In this document: piece after piece, positions 1 through 9,647 of the stretch
How the letters are laid out: every line of letters starts with the position of its first letter
Numbering within the stretch: position 1 is the first letter of the stretch
From: an uncultured Granulosicoccaceae bacterium
GTDB taxonomy: Bacteria > Pseudomonadota > Gammaproteobacteria > Granulosicoccales > Granulosicoccaceae
Direction of reading: 5' to 3'
Length of the DNA stretch: 64,000 bases
Assembly: GCA_938041955.1 (NCBI GenBank)
Contig: CALISD010000016.1
Span: 26,230 to 90,229 of the forward strand
Program-made: the position numbers and the translations under genes
The notes under the pieces: generated by a model
What the model was told of the DNA's origin: nothing
The model's database searches: none
The model's input: the letters and a program-made list of their open reading frames with translations, nothing else

Positions 1-801
1 CGCGAAATCGGTGTGACGGTCAGAAACAACGAAACCTACGAAAGCGTAGAGACCGATGATGACTCTATGGTCCTGCATCTGCAAAGCGGAAAGCGCTTCA
101 AAGCAGACGTTATGCTGTGGGCAAATGGCCGCTCAGGTGCGACAGACAAGCTCGATCTGGAGAAAGCAGGCTTAACACCCAATAGCCGCAAACAGATCGA
201 AGTAGACGAATACTACAGATCTTCAGTGCCGCATATTTATGCTGTCGGTGATGTTGTAGGCGCACCGGGCCTTGCCAGTGCCGGTTATGACCAAGGGCGC
301 TTTGCCGGTACGCATATCGGCGAGGGGCATTGCGATACCCGACTGATAAGCGACATTCCGACCGGAATCTACACAGACCCCGAGATCAGTTCTATCGGCT
401 TAACCGAAGCAGAACTGACAGAACAAAAAGTGCCTTATGAGGTAGGAAGATCACTATTCCGCTCCATCGCCCGTGCACAAATCACCGGCCAAACCACAGG
501 GATGTTAAAGATATTATTTAATACCCAAACGCTGGAGATTTTAGGTATCCACTGTTTCGGCTATCAGTCTTCAGAGATCATTCACATTGGCCAGGCCATC
601 ATGCGTCAACCCGGTGATGGTAATCGTGTCACCTACTTTACCGAAAATACTTTTAACTATCCGACCATGGCAGAAGCCTATCGAGTGGCTGCATTGAATG
701 GTTTAAATCGAATTCAATGGCAGGAGCATGATCGCGATCAAAGCAGCAGTGACACCGGTTCATGTGATCCCGGTTCGTCTGATGAAAGTGAATCCGGCTA
801 G
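1..801 (+). CDS. sthA: Soluble pyridine nucleotide transhydrogenase, 3' part
   Basis: The reading frame is open from the first base, so this is the C-terminal 266 residues of a protein that normally has about 465. SthA is a cytoplasmic FAD flavoprotein of the disulfide-reductase family that passes reducing equivalents between NADPH and NAD+. Visible signs are the second FAD-binding signature (IYAVGDV followed by [10 protein letters not shown]) and a dimerisation domain with [17 protein letters not shown] and the end HIGQAIM...[21 protein letters not shown], which matches SthA closely. The last 30 residues after NGLNR are a Ser/Asp-rich tail not usual in the family. No transcription terminator is evident before the next gene. 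The N-terminal FAD and NAD domains lie outside the window. Confidence 0.93.
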   Translation, partial: REIGVTVRNNETYESVETDDDSMVLHLQSGKRFKADVMLWANGRSGATDKLDLEKAGLTPNSRKQIEVDEYYRSSVPHIYAVGDVVGAPGLASAGYDQGRFAGTHIGEGHCDTRLISDIPTGIYTDPEISSIGLTEAELTEQKVPYEVGRSLFRSIARAQITGQTTGMLKILFNTQTLEILGIHCFGYQSSEIIHIGQAIMRQPGDGNRVTYFTENTFNYPTMAEAYRVAALNGLNRIQWQEHDRDQSSSDTGSCDPGSSDESESG

Positions 802-863
802 ACGAAAACAACCCTTCAGTTACACTGCGCGTGGTAATTAGACTGTAACCACCGGACAACAGT

Positions 864-2048
864 ATGCGAACAACAGTCACCTCTTTCCTTCGGGATCTGT
901 CGCTGCCTGCCATTAGCGCAGGTTTTATTGCCGTTATCGTTGGCTATACCAGCTCTGTTGCCATTATTTTTCAGGCGGCAGCGGTGTCAGGTGCCAGTGC
1001 GGAACAGGTGAATTCATGGATAGGTGCACTTGGCATCGGCATGGGTCTCAGCACCATTGTATTATCACTCTATTATAAAGCGCCTATTCTGACAGCATGG
1101 TCAACACCCGGTGCGGCCTTACTCGCGACCAGCACTGCCTCACTTAGTCTTTCGCAACTAACTGCTGCATTTATGTTTTCTGCAATGCTGATCATCATTG
1201 CAGGGCTAAGCGGGTGGTTTGAGAAAATCATGGACCGCATTCCGATCTCACTGGCTTCAGCGATGCTGGCGGGCATTCTGTTTAATTTCGGTATGAACGT
1301 TTTTGTTTCTATGCAAACTGAGTTGATGCTCGCCATTGCGATGTTTGTCACCTACCTGCTAATCAAACTGATCGTGCCGCGATATGCTGTGATAGCAGCG
1401 TTAATCGCAGGGATTGTTGTCGCATGGCTAAACGGTTTTGCATTTAAATCGGTAAGTCTTGCAGTAACACATCCTGTCTTTGTATCACCCGATTTTACGC
1501 TCGCAAGTTTACTTGGCATTGGCGTGCCATTATTCGTGGTCACCATGACGGCGCAGAATATTCCAGGTATCGCCACCCTGCGTGCAGCGGGTTACCAAAC
1601 GCCTGTGTCTCCAGTGATCACCGCCACCGGTGTGATCACTTTATTGCTGGCACCATTCGGTTGCTTTGCATTAAACATGGCGGCAATTACTGCCGCGATT
1701 TGTATGGGAGAAAACGCCGGTGAAGATCCTGAGCGGCGCTATACGGCGAGTGTGGCAGCAGGCATTTTTTATCTGATCCTTGGCATCTTTGGCGCCACGG
1801 TCGGTGCTTTTCTCGCCTCTGTGCCGAACGAACTTATCTTAACCATTGCAAGTCTGGCTCTGTTTTCAACCATTGCCGGCAGTTTGGCCACAGCGCTCGC
1901 CACCGTAGAGCAACGAGAGCCTGCACTGATCACTTTTTTAATGACCGCATCGGGTGTTAGCCTGTTTGGAATAGGTGCGGCTTTTTGGGGATTATTGTTT
2001 GGTGGTTTTGCACTACTGATAAGCACTCTGCGGAAACCTGAAACGTGA
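864..2048 (+). CDS. benE: BenE-family benzoate/H+ symporter-like membrane protein
   Basis: A 394-residue polytopic inner-membrane protein with about 11-12 hydrophobic segments. The N-terminal region (GFIAVIVGYTSSVAIIFQAA, then WIGALGIGMGL and APILTAWSTPGAALLATS) is the conserved core of the BenE family, whose founding member takes up benzoate with protons. NIPGIATLRAAGYQTPVSP near the middle is also characteristic. The gene starts at an ATG 62 bases after sthA. No aromatic catabolic genes are visible around it, so the real substrate is unknown; the family assignment is firm, the substrate is not. It is convergent with argH. Confidence 0.85.
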   Translation: MRTTVTSFLRDLSLPAISAGFIAVIVGYTSSVAIIFQAAAVSGASAEQVNSWIGALGIGMGLSTIVLSLYYKAPILTAWSTPGAALLATSTASLSLSQLTAAFMFSAMLIIIAGLSGWFEKIMDRIPISLASAMLAGILFNFGMNVFVSMQTELMLAIAMFVTYLLIKLIVPRYAVIAALIAGIVVAWLNGFAFKSVSLAVTHPVFVSPDFTLASLLGIGVPLFVVTMTAQNIPGIATLRAAGYQTPVSPVITATGVITLLLAPFGCFALNMAAITAAICMGENAGEDPERRYTASVAAGIFYLILGIFGATVGAFLASVPNELILTIASLALFSTIAGSLATALATVEQREPALITFLMTASGVSLFGIGAAFWGLLFGGFALLISTLRKPET

Positions 2049-2240
2049 GCAAGGGATGATGTCACGCCCAGAAAACCGATAGTACCGGGCAGGACACCCG
2101 GAACTGATCCACTCGCTCACGCGTCGGGTTTGCGAGTTGGATTAACGCCAAAGATTTAATAAACCTACGCACCTACACGATACGCCTCATATTGCCTGGG
2201 GCATTACACAATCCGCTTTCACCGGAAATACATCGAAAAG

Positions 2241-3650
2241 TTAGAAATAGGCATTACCTATTCTCTTACGAGCTTCTTCAATAGCACTTTTTACCTGCGC
2301 CGGCGCCGTGCCACCCATATGATCACGTGCTGCAACAGACCCTTCAAGAGTTAGAACCGAGAACACATCTTCCTCGATATCTGCGCTAAACCCCTGCAGC
2401 TCTTCCAGTGAAAATTCGCTTAAGTCTCTGCCCTGCTGAATGCCATAAGCTACCGCTTTACCTACCACTTCATGGCTGTCTCTAAAGGCCATTCCGCGTT
2501 TCACCAGATAGTCAGCAAGGTCAGTCGCAGTGGCAAAGCCTTTAAGCGCTGCATTCCGCATGCTGTCAGGCTTTGCTTCAATAGCAGGAATCATATCTGC
2601 AAAGGCGCGCAAGCAGCCCATCAGCGTATCTATAGTGTCAAACAGGGGTTCTTTGTCTTCCTGATTATCTTTGTTGTAGGCCAGTGGCTGAGACTTCATT
2701 AAAGTTAGCAGACTGACCAAATGACCATTAACGCGGCCGGTCTTACCGCGCACCAGCTCTGGCACATCGGGATTTTTCTTCTGCGGCATAATGCTTGAGC
2801 CGGTACAGAATCGATCGGGCAATTCGATAAAATCAAACTGCGCAGAAGACCAGAGCACCAGTTCTTCTGAAATTCTCGAAAGATGGGTCATTATAATGGC
2901 CGCACTCGCGCAGAATTCGATCGCGAAATCCCGATCACTTACCGCATCAAGCGAGTTTCTTGCAACACTGGCAAAACCGAGTAGCTCACAACTGTATTGC
3001 CGGTCAATCGGGTAGGTCGTGCCGGCCAGCGCTGCAGCACCCAGTGGCATCACATTAACCCGCTTGTTGCAGTCATGCAGACGTTCAATATCACGCGAGA
3101 TCATTTCAAACCAAGCCATCACATGGTGGCCAAAAGTGACAGGCTGAGCAGTTTGCAAATGGGTAAAGCCAGGCATGATTACATCGGCATTACGCTCTGC
3201 AAGCGTAAGCATGCCATGTTGCAGGCGCTGCGCCTCTGCTATCAGCACATCTATCGCCTCACGCATATACAGGCGAATGTCTGTGGCGACCTGATCATTT
3301 CTAGAGCGCCCGGTATGCAATCGCTTACCGGCGTCACCGATGCGATCGGTCAACCGCGCTTCGATATTCATGTGTACATCTTCAAGCGCCACGGACCACG
3401 GAAACTCACCGGCCTCTATTTCCTGGCTGATCTCCTCCAGACCCTGAAGAATTTTTTCAACATCCTGCGCAGACAATACCCCGGTTTTGCCCAACATCTG
3501 GGCATGCGCGCGTGAGCAATTAATATCCTGTTGTGCCATTCGTTGATCAAACGTGACCGACGCGGTAAACGCCTGCACGAATTCATCAGTGGATTCGCTA
3601 AAACGGCCGCCCCACAACTGATTGCTTTTATCTTTTTTGTCTTTGCTCAT
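2241..3650 (-). CDS. argH: Argininosuccinate lyase
   Basis: Last step of arginine synthesis: argininosuccinate is split into arginine and fumarate in the cytoplasm by a homotetramer. The protein begins near [17 protein letters not shown], has the family's [10 protein letters not shown] and [12 protein letters not shown] stretches, and carries the fumarase/aspartase signature [15 protein letters not shown], which holds the catalytic Ser. Length is 469 residues from the ATG at 3650, normal for ArgH (about 460); an ATG four codons further upstream (3662) is also possible, but a CCGGA-like ribosome site favours 3650. It is divergent from hemC, as in many gammaproteobacteria. Confidence 0.95.
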   Translation of the reverse strand: MSKDKKDKSNQLWGGRFSESTDEFVQAFTASVTFDQRMAQQDINCSRAHAQMLGKTGVLSAQDVEKILQGLEEISQEIEAGEFPWSVALEDVHMNIEARLTDRIGDAGKRLHTGRSRNDQVATDIRLYMREAIDVLIAEAQRLQHGMLTLAERNADVIMPGFTHLQTAQPVTFGHHVMAWFEMISRDIERLHDCNKRVNVMPLGAAALAGTTYPIDRQYSCELLGFASVARNSLDAVSDRDFAIEFCASAAIIMTHLSRISEELVLWSSAQFDFIELPDRFCTGSSIMPQKKNPDVPELVRGKTGRVNGHLVSLLTLMKSQPLAYNKDNQEDKEPLFDTIDTLMGCLRAFADMIPAIEAKPDSMRNAALKGFATATDLADYLVKRGMAFRDSHEVVGKAVAYGIQQGRDLSEFSLEELQGFSADIEEDVFSVLTLEGSVAARDHMGGTAPAQVKSAIEEARKRIGNAYF

Positions 3651-3805
3651 TGAATCCGGCATCTGGGCGGGCTTTACGCCACGCCAGTATAAATAAACGA
3701 TTATTGGTGAATCCTCATTGCTGATATTATCAGCTTGGCGCTAACCGGTCAGTTTTGACGGTACGACCAATCCCAAAGCCTTCGCTGCACGGTAGACATT
3801 CCCGC

Positions 3806-4729
3806 ATGCCAGATACTCTCAGAATCGCGACACGAAAAAGCCCGCTCGCACTTTGGCAGGCTGAAGAGGTGCAAAGGCATCTGGCACTTGCAGGTGCCGG
3901 GTCAGAATTAATAAAGATGTCGACTCGTGGCGACGAAATACTTGATCAGCCGTTAGCAAAAATCGGTGGTAAAGGACTTTTCATCAAAGAGCTGCAAAGA
4001 GGCATGCTGGACGGGCGTGCGGATATGGCGGCCCACTCAATGAAAGATCTGCCCGCCGAGTTTCCAGAGGGACTGCATCTGGGTGCAGTAATGAAACGCG
4101 AAAACCCGACTGACGCTTTCGTATCAAATAAATACGATAACCTTGATGAACTTCCGGAGGCCGCAGTGGTTGGTACCTGCAGCCTGCGCCGGCGCTGTCA
4201 GTTACTGGCAAAGTACCCACATCTAACCGTTATAGATTTGCGCGGAAACGTCAACACCCGACTTGCCAAACTCGATTCCGGCCGTTATGACGCTATTATT
4301 CTGGCAAGCGCCGGACTGATACGTCTGGAACTGCAGTCGCGAATAAAATCTCAGATTGATGTTGAGATCATGCTGCCGGCCTGTGCTCAGGGCGCCGTTG
4401 GCGTAGAGTGCAAAGTCGACGACATTAAAACCAACCAACTGCTCACACATTTGCACGACGATGATACCGCCAGCCGGGTAGCGTGCGAGCGCAGCCTGAA
4501 CGCCTATCTGGGGGGCAGTTGCCAAACACCTATCGCAGCATATGCAGAGCTAGAAGGAGATACGCTAACTTTACGAGGATTGATCGGCACACCCGATGGT
4601 AGCCGCATACTGACGGCACAAGCTTCAGATCATCGTGATAATGCCCAGGCGCTGGGTAATTCGGTAGGCGAGCAGTTACTCGACGCTGGTGCGCAGGAGA
4701 TTATAGATGCACTGGCACTGCCAGTATGA
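3806..4729 (+). CDS. hemC: Porphobilinogen deaminase (hydroxymethylbilane synthase)
   Basis: Joins four porphobilinogen units into hydroxymethylbilane in the tetrapyrrole pathway (heme, siroheme). The open frame extends upstream to 3755, but the family start (MPDTLRIATRKSPLALWQA) fits the ATG at 3806, giving 307 residues, close to the usual 310-313. The Cys that holds the dipyrromethane cofactor is in LGGSCQTPIAAYAE, and the substrate-binding Arg and Asp residues lie in STRGDEI, HSMKDLP and VVGTCSLRRRCQL. hemD follows after 49 bases, so the two are probably one transcript feeding uroporphyrinogen III synthesis. Confidence 0.95.
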   Translation: MPDTLRIATRKSPLALWQAEEVQRHLALAGAGSELIKMSTRGDEILDQPLAKIGGKGLFIKELQRGMLDGRADMAAHSMKDLPAEFPEGLHLGAVMKRENPTDAFVSNKYDNLDELPEAAVVGTCSLRRRCQLLAKYPHLTVIDLRGNVNTRLAKLDSGRYDAIILASAGLIRLELQSRIKSQIDVEIMLPACAQGAVGVECKVDDIKTNQLLTHLHDDDTASRVACERSLNAYLGGSCQTPIAAYAELEGDTLTLRGLIGTPDGSRILTAQASDHRDNAQALGNSVGEQLLDAGAQEIIDALALPV

Positions 4730-4778
4730 ACATTTCCTATAGTCGCCGCAGGAACCACCAACGGATTCGCTACCCTCT

Positions 4779-5546
4779 TTGAACGATGTGGAAAAATCAC
4801 TAGGCAATATAAGCGTTTTGGTTACCCGGCCTGCGCACCAGGCATCTGGCTTTACTCAGCGGTTGGAAGAAGCGGGCGGTATCACTTCAATTGGTTTGCC
4901 GACAATAAAAATACAGTATGTAAAAACCGACGTTGATGTAGCACTGAAAAGTGATATCAACATTTTTACCAGTGTTAATTCGGTTATTGGCGCGCATCGT
5001 TGCTCTGCACTCCCCTGGGCTTGCCCTGGTAAAACGGCCGCTATTGGTATCGCCACTGCCAGCGCGCTGAAATCACACGGTGTCAGCGTTGATTTCGAGC
5101 CTGCCAGCGGTGCCGGTAGTGAAGCATTGCTGCTGGAAATATTAAATGTAAACAGCAAATCTGCAATCACGATTATCCGTGGAGACAGCGGGCGTGAAAA
5201 ACTTCGCAACTCGCTAACGGAAGCCGGTTCAGTAGTCGATTACCTGACCGTCTACAAAAGAATATTGCCTGACTATACGAATGCAGAGCTCAATAGACTC
5301 TTAACGCCGGCACTGCCCGATATTATCTCCGTCACCAGTGACCTTGGTCTGACCAATCTATTGAAAATCGTTCCAGTCGAGCTCCGGGCCGAACTGAAAA
5401 CCCGCCCGCTGGTGGTTAACAGTGAACGATGCGCCAGCCTTGCAAGATCCAACGGCTTTGCCGGAGAAATTGCGATCGCCGATCCGCCTGGCGACGATGG
5501 CCAGGTGACAGAAATTTTACGCATGGCTTTGCAACTCAAAAAATAA
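4779..5546 (+). CDS. hemD: Uroporphyrinogen-III synthase
   Basis: Closes hydroxymethylbilane with inversion of ring D to give uroporphyrinogen III. HemD sequences vary widely; recognition rests on position right after hemC, the length (255 residues), the N-terminal VLVTRPAHQASGFTQRLEEAGG stretch (described here only in part) and the C-terminal ISVTSDLGLTNLL region, which corresponds to the family's usual T-S-x-x-x-x-N-L motif. The start shown is a TTG; no better ATG exists in frame near it. In enterobacteria hemX and hemY would follow; here a DUF4398 lipoprotein gene follows instead after about 200 bases. Confidence 0.88.
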   Translation: MNDVEKSLGNISVLVTRPAHQASGFTQRLEEAGGITSIGLPTIKIQYVKTDVDVALKSDINIFTSVNSVIGAHRCSALPWACPGKTAAIGIATASALKSHGVSVDFEPASGAGSEALLLEILNVNSKSAITIIRGDSGREKLRNSLTEAGSVVDYLTVYKRILPDYTNAELNRLLTPALPDIISVTSDLGLTNLLKIVPVELRAELKTRPLVVNSERCASLARSNGFAGEIAIADPPGDDGQVTEILRMALQLKK

Positions 5547-5751
5547 CGCTGCAATCCTGCCTGGAATAACTCCCGGTCTTCCACAGACAGAGCTCGACTA
5601 CGTGTCCTGGTTCACAAAACCCAGCGTCCGTAGCAGATGCTCCTCCGCAACTCTCAACCCTTAACTTCAGATGCCGACCAAGTCTTAAGGTGCTCCGTAG
5701 ATTCTGAGCGCAAACCATTAATACCGCACTGATTTCTTAGAAGGTTTGACC

Positions 5752-6105
5752 ATGACTATTCAATTTTTCAAGGCCAGCGCACTTAAAACAAGTGTAGTGG
5801 CTATAGCTTTCGGGGCTTTGCTTGCAGGTTGTGCTGCGCCAAAGCAAGGTCCGATGTTTGATCACGCATCTACCGCAATAAGAGCCGCTCAAACCGCCGG
5901 TGCGCTGGAATATGCACCTGATCACTACCTAAAAGCTAACGAAATTTTCCGGAAGGCAGAGGCAATGCAGCAACGACGCCGCACAGAACGCGCACAGAAA
6001 TTGCTGGAACTTGCAACGGCCCAGGCGAGTTTAGCCAAAGCGATCAGTGAGGCTGCGCAAGCGGAGTCTTCACTAGGTTACATCCGCACAGGCATGGCTC
6101 GCTAA
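5752..6105 (+). CDS. DUF4398-type small lipoprotein
   Basis: A 117-residue predicted lipoprotein. The ATG at 5752 is preferred over a TTG two codons upstream because AGAAGG sits 7 bases before it. The signal peptide ends in the lipobox LAGC with Cys27 as the lipidation site. The mature part is nearly all helix-forming and rich in Ala, Glu and Gln (AIRAAQTAGALEYAPDHYLKAN, then a KAEAMQQRRRTERAQKLLE stretch), the pattern of DUF4398 proteins. The next gene, 30 bases on, carries a similar helical region fused to an OmpA domain, so the two are probably co-transcribed and may work together at the outer membrane. The exact role is unknown. Confidence 0.75.
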   Translation: MTIQFFKASALKTSVVAIAFGALLAGCAAPKQGPMFDHASTAIRAAQTAGALEYAPDHYLKANEIFRKAEAMQQRRRTERAQKLLELATAQASLAKAISEAAQAESSLGYIRTGMAR

Positions 6106-6135
6106 CCTAGCAAACGTAATCATTACGGAATAAGC

Positions 6136-7224
6136 ATGACTAACAAATTCCAACTTTCGAGCACCGCACTACTGTTGGGCGCAATCGCTCTGACGGGATG
6201 TGCAAGTAAACAGACCTGGAGCCCTGAGCTCGAGGATGCCCGACAAGCCTACCAGCAGGCCAGCAGTGACCCGCAAGTTTCAGCGCTCGCGGCTGCCGAA
6301 CTGGACAGTGCACAGAAACAGCTGAAGGTAGCGCAAGACGCATCAGACTATTTTAAGAGCGCTGAGGTGATCTCGCACGAAGCAGCTCTGGCTAAGCTGA
6401 AAGCTCTCGAAGCTCAGCAAACTGCACGAGCTCTTGCAGCTAAGCAAGACTTACGTCTGGCACAAGCAGAGGCAGTACAACCCGGAGCACAACCTGTCCT
6501 TGCCGCTGCAACTCCAACACCGGGTGGTCGCGCATACGGTGGGCACTCGGCAATGGAATCATCACTGAGCGAAACACAGCAAATTGCCCAGCAACTTGCT
6601 GCGCTAAGCCAACAGATCATGCAGCTTCAGGCTCGTATAGAAGGCGGCGCGATGCAAGCTGGCAGTCAAACCACCGGCTACACGCAACAGTACAACAGTA
6701 CTGCCACTCAACCGATGGCAGCGATAATTGAAACCGAGATCAGTCCAGAAATACAAACAGAGCCCGCATTGGCTGCAGCAATGTCAGTACCCGCGGAACC
6801 TGAGCTACTGTCTGATGCAAGGCTTCACGAAGAGCTGCGCGCCATGAATGCCCGTCCTTCCAGTCGCGGTATGTCGCTGACTCTGGGTGAACGTTATTTC
6901 GAGGCAAACTCAGCACGAGTGTGGCACGGTCGTGCGGCCAGACACCTTGATAACATTGCAGCGGTCATGTCTGAAAACCCTGCACTGATGTTGGATGTTG
7001 AAGCTCACACAGACACTTCTGGTTCGCCAGAAGCTAGAAACAACCTGTCGTCTGATCGCGCAATCGCAATAAAGTCAGCACTGGTTCTGCGTGGCGTGAA
7101 TGCCAAAAGAATTAATGCTACAGGCTATGGCGATTCAGCCCCCATAGCAGACAACAGCACTCAACTTGGCCAATTGCAAAACCGGCGTGTGGAAATAATT
7201 TTTCCTAATGTCGCTGCGATGTAA
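6136..7224 (+). CDS. OmpA-family lipoprotein with N-terminal DUF4398-like helical region
   Basis: 362 residues. The signal peptide ends at LTGC (Cys22), so it is a likely outer-membrane lipoprotein. Residues 30-110 form an Ala/Gln/Lys-rich helical region like the preceding gene; 110-235 is a low-complexity linker rich in Gln, Ala and Thr. About 245-360 is an OmpA-like peptidoglycan-binding domain: YFEANSARV, then VEAHTDTSGSPEARNNLSSDRA with the Asp and Arg that grip diaminopimelate, and RINATGYGDSAPIADN. The protein probably ties the outer membrane to the cell wall. A strong hairpin terminator lies 20 bases after the stop, closing the two-gene unit. Confidence 0.82.
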   Translation: MTNKFQLSSTALLLGAIALTGCASKQTWSPELEDARQAYQQASSDPQVSALAAAELDSAQKQLKVAQDASDYFKSAEVISHEAALAKLKALEAQQTARALAAKQDLRLAQAEAVQPGAQPVLAAATPTPGGRAYGGHSAMESSLSETQQIAQQLAALSQQIMQLQARIEGGAMQAGSQTTGYTQQYNSTATQPMAAIIETEISPEIQTEPALAAAMSVPAEPELLSDARLHEELRAMNARPSSRGMSLTLGERYFEANSARVWHGRAARHLDNIAAVMSENPALMLDVEAHTDTSGSPEARNNLSSDRAIAIKSALVLRGVNAKRINATGYGDSAPIADNSTQLGQLQNRRVEIIFPNVAAM

Positions 7225-7244
7225 CGCTATTTGCAGGAGAATAG

Positions 7245-7272
7245 AAAAAACCCGGCTGGTCCGGGTTTTTTT
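7245..7272 (+). terminator. Rho-independent terminator after the DUF4398/OmpA pair
   Basis: The sequence AAAAAACCCGG, a 5-base loop CTGGT, then CCGGGTTTTTTT forms a GC-rich stem with a T tract. The A run before the stem extends the pairing, so it could also work on the opposite strand. Confidence 0.85.
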
Positions 7273-7318
7273 GTGTCTGACGCAGCAGCACTGACGATAA
7301 CGTGCATCCGAGAGACCA

Positions 7319-7915
7319 ATGAGTAAATGCATTAAATACGCAACATGGGCACCTGTAGCACTACTCCTTCTCGGGTCGAGCTACTGTTCGGACAATGGAG
7401 CTCCGCCGCAACAGACGGCAGCGCTGGAAGCCCTAAATGGAAACTGGAAAACCAGCTGCCTGGAAAACCCACGTGATGAATCTATTGCCAATAGTGTCAT
7501 TGGATACTACGACGAAACCCTGCAGATTAATGGTTTAAACGCCAGCCTGACTTTTAACTATTACCAGGATCCTGAATGCAGCCTTGCAGTTACTGCAGAA
7601 CAGGTGGTTAACCCGGTAGATCAAAGATTCACCATACAGTCTCAGTCTAAAAAGCTGTCTTTGAGTTTTCCATTCGGTACAACAAGCACAGATCTAGGCA
7701 GTGCGCAGCACATTAATCTTCTGGAGAGCTCCGTCATGATTGATGGTGAAACCCTATCTGAATCTGAGCTTCAAGAGCGCAGTATTGAGCTCGACAATCT
7801 GTTGGGAATATTTGTTATCACGCCAAGCGACCGATTGCACATCGCAACCACCAACACCAATAGTCGACCGACAACGGTTCCCTTTGACTATTTCTATACT
7901 CGCTCGTTTCAATAG
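7319..7915 (+). CDS. Secreted protein of unknown function
   Basis: 198 residues with an N-terminal signal sequence (about 1-22, WAPVALLLLGSSYCSDNG). The Cys near residue 23 sits in an imperfect lipobox (SSYC), so lipidation is possible but not certain. The mature part contains LNGNWKTSCLEN near residue 40, a W-K-x-x-C arrangement seen in small lipocalin-like or beta-sheet periplasmic domains, and later beta-rich stretches ending in FDYFYTRSF. I do not recognise the family. It follows a terminator and precedes a palindromic element, so it is probably transcribed alone. Confidence 0.6.
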   Translation: MSKCIKYATWAPVALLLLGSSYCSDNGAPPQQTAALEALNGNWKTSCLENPRDESIANSVIGYYDETLQINGLNASLTFNYYQDPECSLAVTAEQVVNPVDQRFTIQSQSKKLSLSFPFGTTSTDLGSAQHINLLESSVMIDGETLSESELQERSIELDNLLGIFVITPSDRLHIATTNTNSRPTTVPFDYFYTRSFQ

Positions 7916-7987
7916 GGAAGCCAATTTAAGTGCTTTCCAGCGCCGTTGGTAAAACGCTGCAGTTAAGCACTACTGGGCTGTGCGAGG

Positions 7988-8115
7988 AGTTCGGTAATAA
8001 ACTTTTCACAGCGCCGTCGTCAGAGCAAGGCGAAAAATTGCAGGCATACAGGCCTAAGTTGAATTTTTCTAACGCCGCTATGGCGGCTGTGGCGAAGATA
8101 GAGCGTTACCGAACT
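7988..8115. repeat. 128-bp imperfect palindromic intergenic element
   Basis: The outer arms are a perfect 10-bp inverted repeat, AGTTCGGTAA (7988-7997) and TTACCGAACT (8106-8115). Inside, GAAAAATT (8032-8039) pairs with AATTTTTC (8062-8069), and CACAGC near 8007 with GCTGTGG near 8086. All share a centre near 8051, so the whole block folds as one long hairpin. It contains no convincing gene and lies between two convergent genes. It looks like a dispersed intergenic repeat or MITE-like unit; whether other copies exist cannot be seen here. Confidence 0.6.
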
Positions 8116-8129
8116 TTCCAAACAGCCGA

Positions 8130-9593
8130 CTAGATACCGAGTGACTCCCAAATATCATCGACACGCCTCTTGGTATCGTCTGACATCACAATCGGCTCAC
8201 CCCACTCTCTTTGGGTTTCACCCGGCCACTTGTTGGTAGCATCAAAACCGATCTTTGAGCCAAGCCCTGAGACGGGCGATGCAAAATCCAGATAATCGAT
8301 AGGGGTATTTTCAATCACAGTGCAATCACGCGCCGGATCCATTCTGGTAGTCATCGCCCAAATAACATCCTTCCAGTCCCGGGCGTTGATATCGTCATCT
8401 GCAACAATGACCATTTTGGTGTACATAAACTGACGTAAAAAAGACCACACCCCCATCATCACTCGCTTGGCATGACCAGGATATTGCTTCTTCATCGTTA
8501 CCACTGCTACCCGATAGGAACAACCTTCAGGAGGTAAGTAAAAATCCACTATCTCCGGAAATTGCTTTTGCAGTATAGGGACAAACACTTCGTTCAGCGC
8601 TACCCCCAGTACGGCGGGTTCGTCCGGCGGTCGGCCAGTGTACGTGGTGTGGTAAATCGGTGATTCACGTTCGGTGATGGTCTTGATCGTAAAGCACGGA
8701 AAGCTATCCACTTCATTGTAGTAACCGGTGTGATCACCAAACGGGCCTTCATCAGCCACATCACCGGGAGAAATGGTTCCTTCCAGCACGATCTCGGCGC
8801 TGGCCGGCACCATCAGATCATTGCTTTTACACTTCACCAATTCAGTTCGGCTACCACGCAACAAGCCGGCAAATGCATGCTCAGACAAAGTATCAGGGAT
8901 GGGAGTCACGGCAGCCAGTATCGTTGCTGGATCACAGCCCAGCACCACCGACACCGGGAACGGTTCATCGGGAAACTTCTGCTGCCATTCTAGTAAATCG
9001 AGCGCTCCACCACGATGCGACAACCATCGCATAATGACTCTATTACGACCGATTACCTGCTGGCGATAGATCCCCATATTCTGGCGTTTTTTATTAGGCC
9101 CCCTGGTCACCACCAATCCCCAGGTTATCAATGGCCCTGCATCACCCGGCCAGCAGTGCTGTACCGGATAACGCGATAGATCCACTTCTTCGCCCTGTAA
9201 AACACGCTGCTGACAAGAAGCGTTCGATACCGTTTTAGGTGCCATATCAAGCACCTTTTTAAAGATTGGTAACGAGTTCCAGGCGTCTTTAATACCCTTG
9301 GGTGGATCAGGTTCCTTCAGAAACGCGAGCAATTTACCCACCTCGCGCAGAGCCGCAACATCATCTTCACCCATGCCATAGGCCACCCGTGTGGGTGTAC
9401 CGAACAAATTACACAGCGCCGGAATTTCACTACCGACCGGATTTTCAAACAACAGAGCCGGACCTTCAGCACGCAATACGCGATCGCTTATCTCGGTCAT
9501 TTCAAGATGTGGGTTGACGGGTTGGCTAATCCGCTTAAGCTCACCGCGCTGCTCAAGGCTCTGAATAAATTCCCTCAGGTCACGATATTTCAA
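8130..9593 (-). CDS. ubiD: 4-hydroxy-3-polyprenylbenzoate decarboxylase
   Basis: UbiD removes the carboxyl group from 4-hydroxy-3-polyprenylbenzoate in ubiquinone synthesis and needs the prenylated-FMN cofactor made by UbiX, which is not in this window. The 487-residue length matches E. coli UbiD (497). It opens with [21 protein letters not shown] and contains the cofactor and metal-binding stretches [18 protein letters not shown] and [11 protein letters not shown], where the catalytic Glu/Asp network lies. It is the last gene of a leftward series after prlC, 54 bases away. Confidence 0.95.
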   Translation of the reverse strand: MKYRDLREFIQSLEQRGELKRISQPVNPHLEMTEISDRVLRAEGPALLFENPVGSEIPALCNLFGTPTRVAYGMGEDDVAALREVGKLLAFLKEPDPPKGIKDAWNSLPIFKKVLDMAPKTVSNASCQQRVLQGEEVDLSRYPVQHCWPGDAGPLITWGLVVTRGPNKKRQNMGIYRQQVIGRNRVIMRWLSHRGGALDLLEWQQKFPDEPFPVSVVLGCDPATILAAVTPIPDTLSEHAFAGLLRGSRTELVKCKSNDLMVPASAEIVLEGTISPGDVADEGPFGDHTGYYNEVDSFPCFTIKTITERESPIYHTTYTGRPPDEPAVLGVALNEVFVPILQKQFPEIVDFYLPPEGCSYRVAVVTMKKQYPGHAKRVMMGVWSFLRQFMYTKMVIVADDDINARDWKDVIWAMTTRMDPARDCTVIENTPIDYLDFASPVSGLGSKIGFDATNKWPGETQREWGEPIVMSDDTKRRVDDIWESLGI

Positions 9594-9647
9594 ATGATAT
9601 TTTGTCTCTGGTTATCGCGTTGTATCGATTCTATTTCAACAGCGCTA

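Noticed and set aside
2997-3515. 172-codon open frame on the plus strand
   Set aside because: It lies opposite argH and shows no domain; the real gene is clear.
7930-8133. 67-codon open frame after the secreted protein gene
   Set aside because: It spans the palindromic element and shows no coding features.
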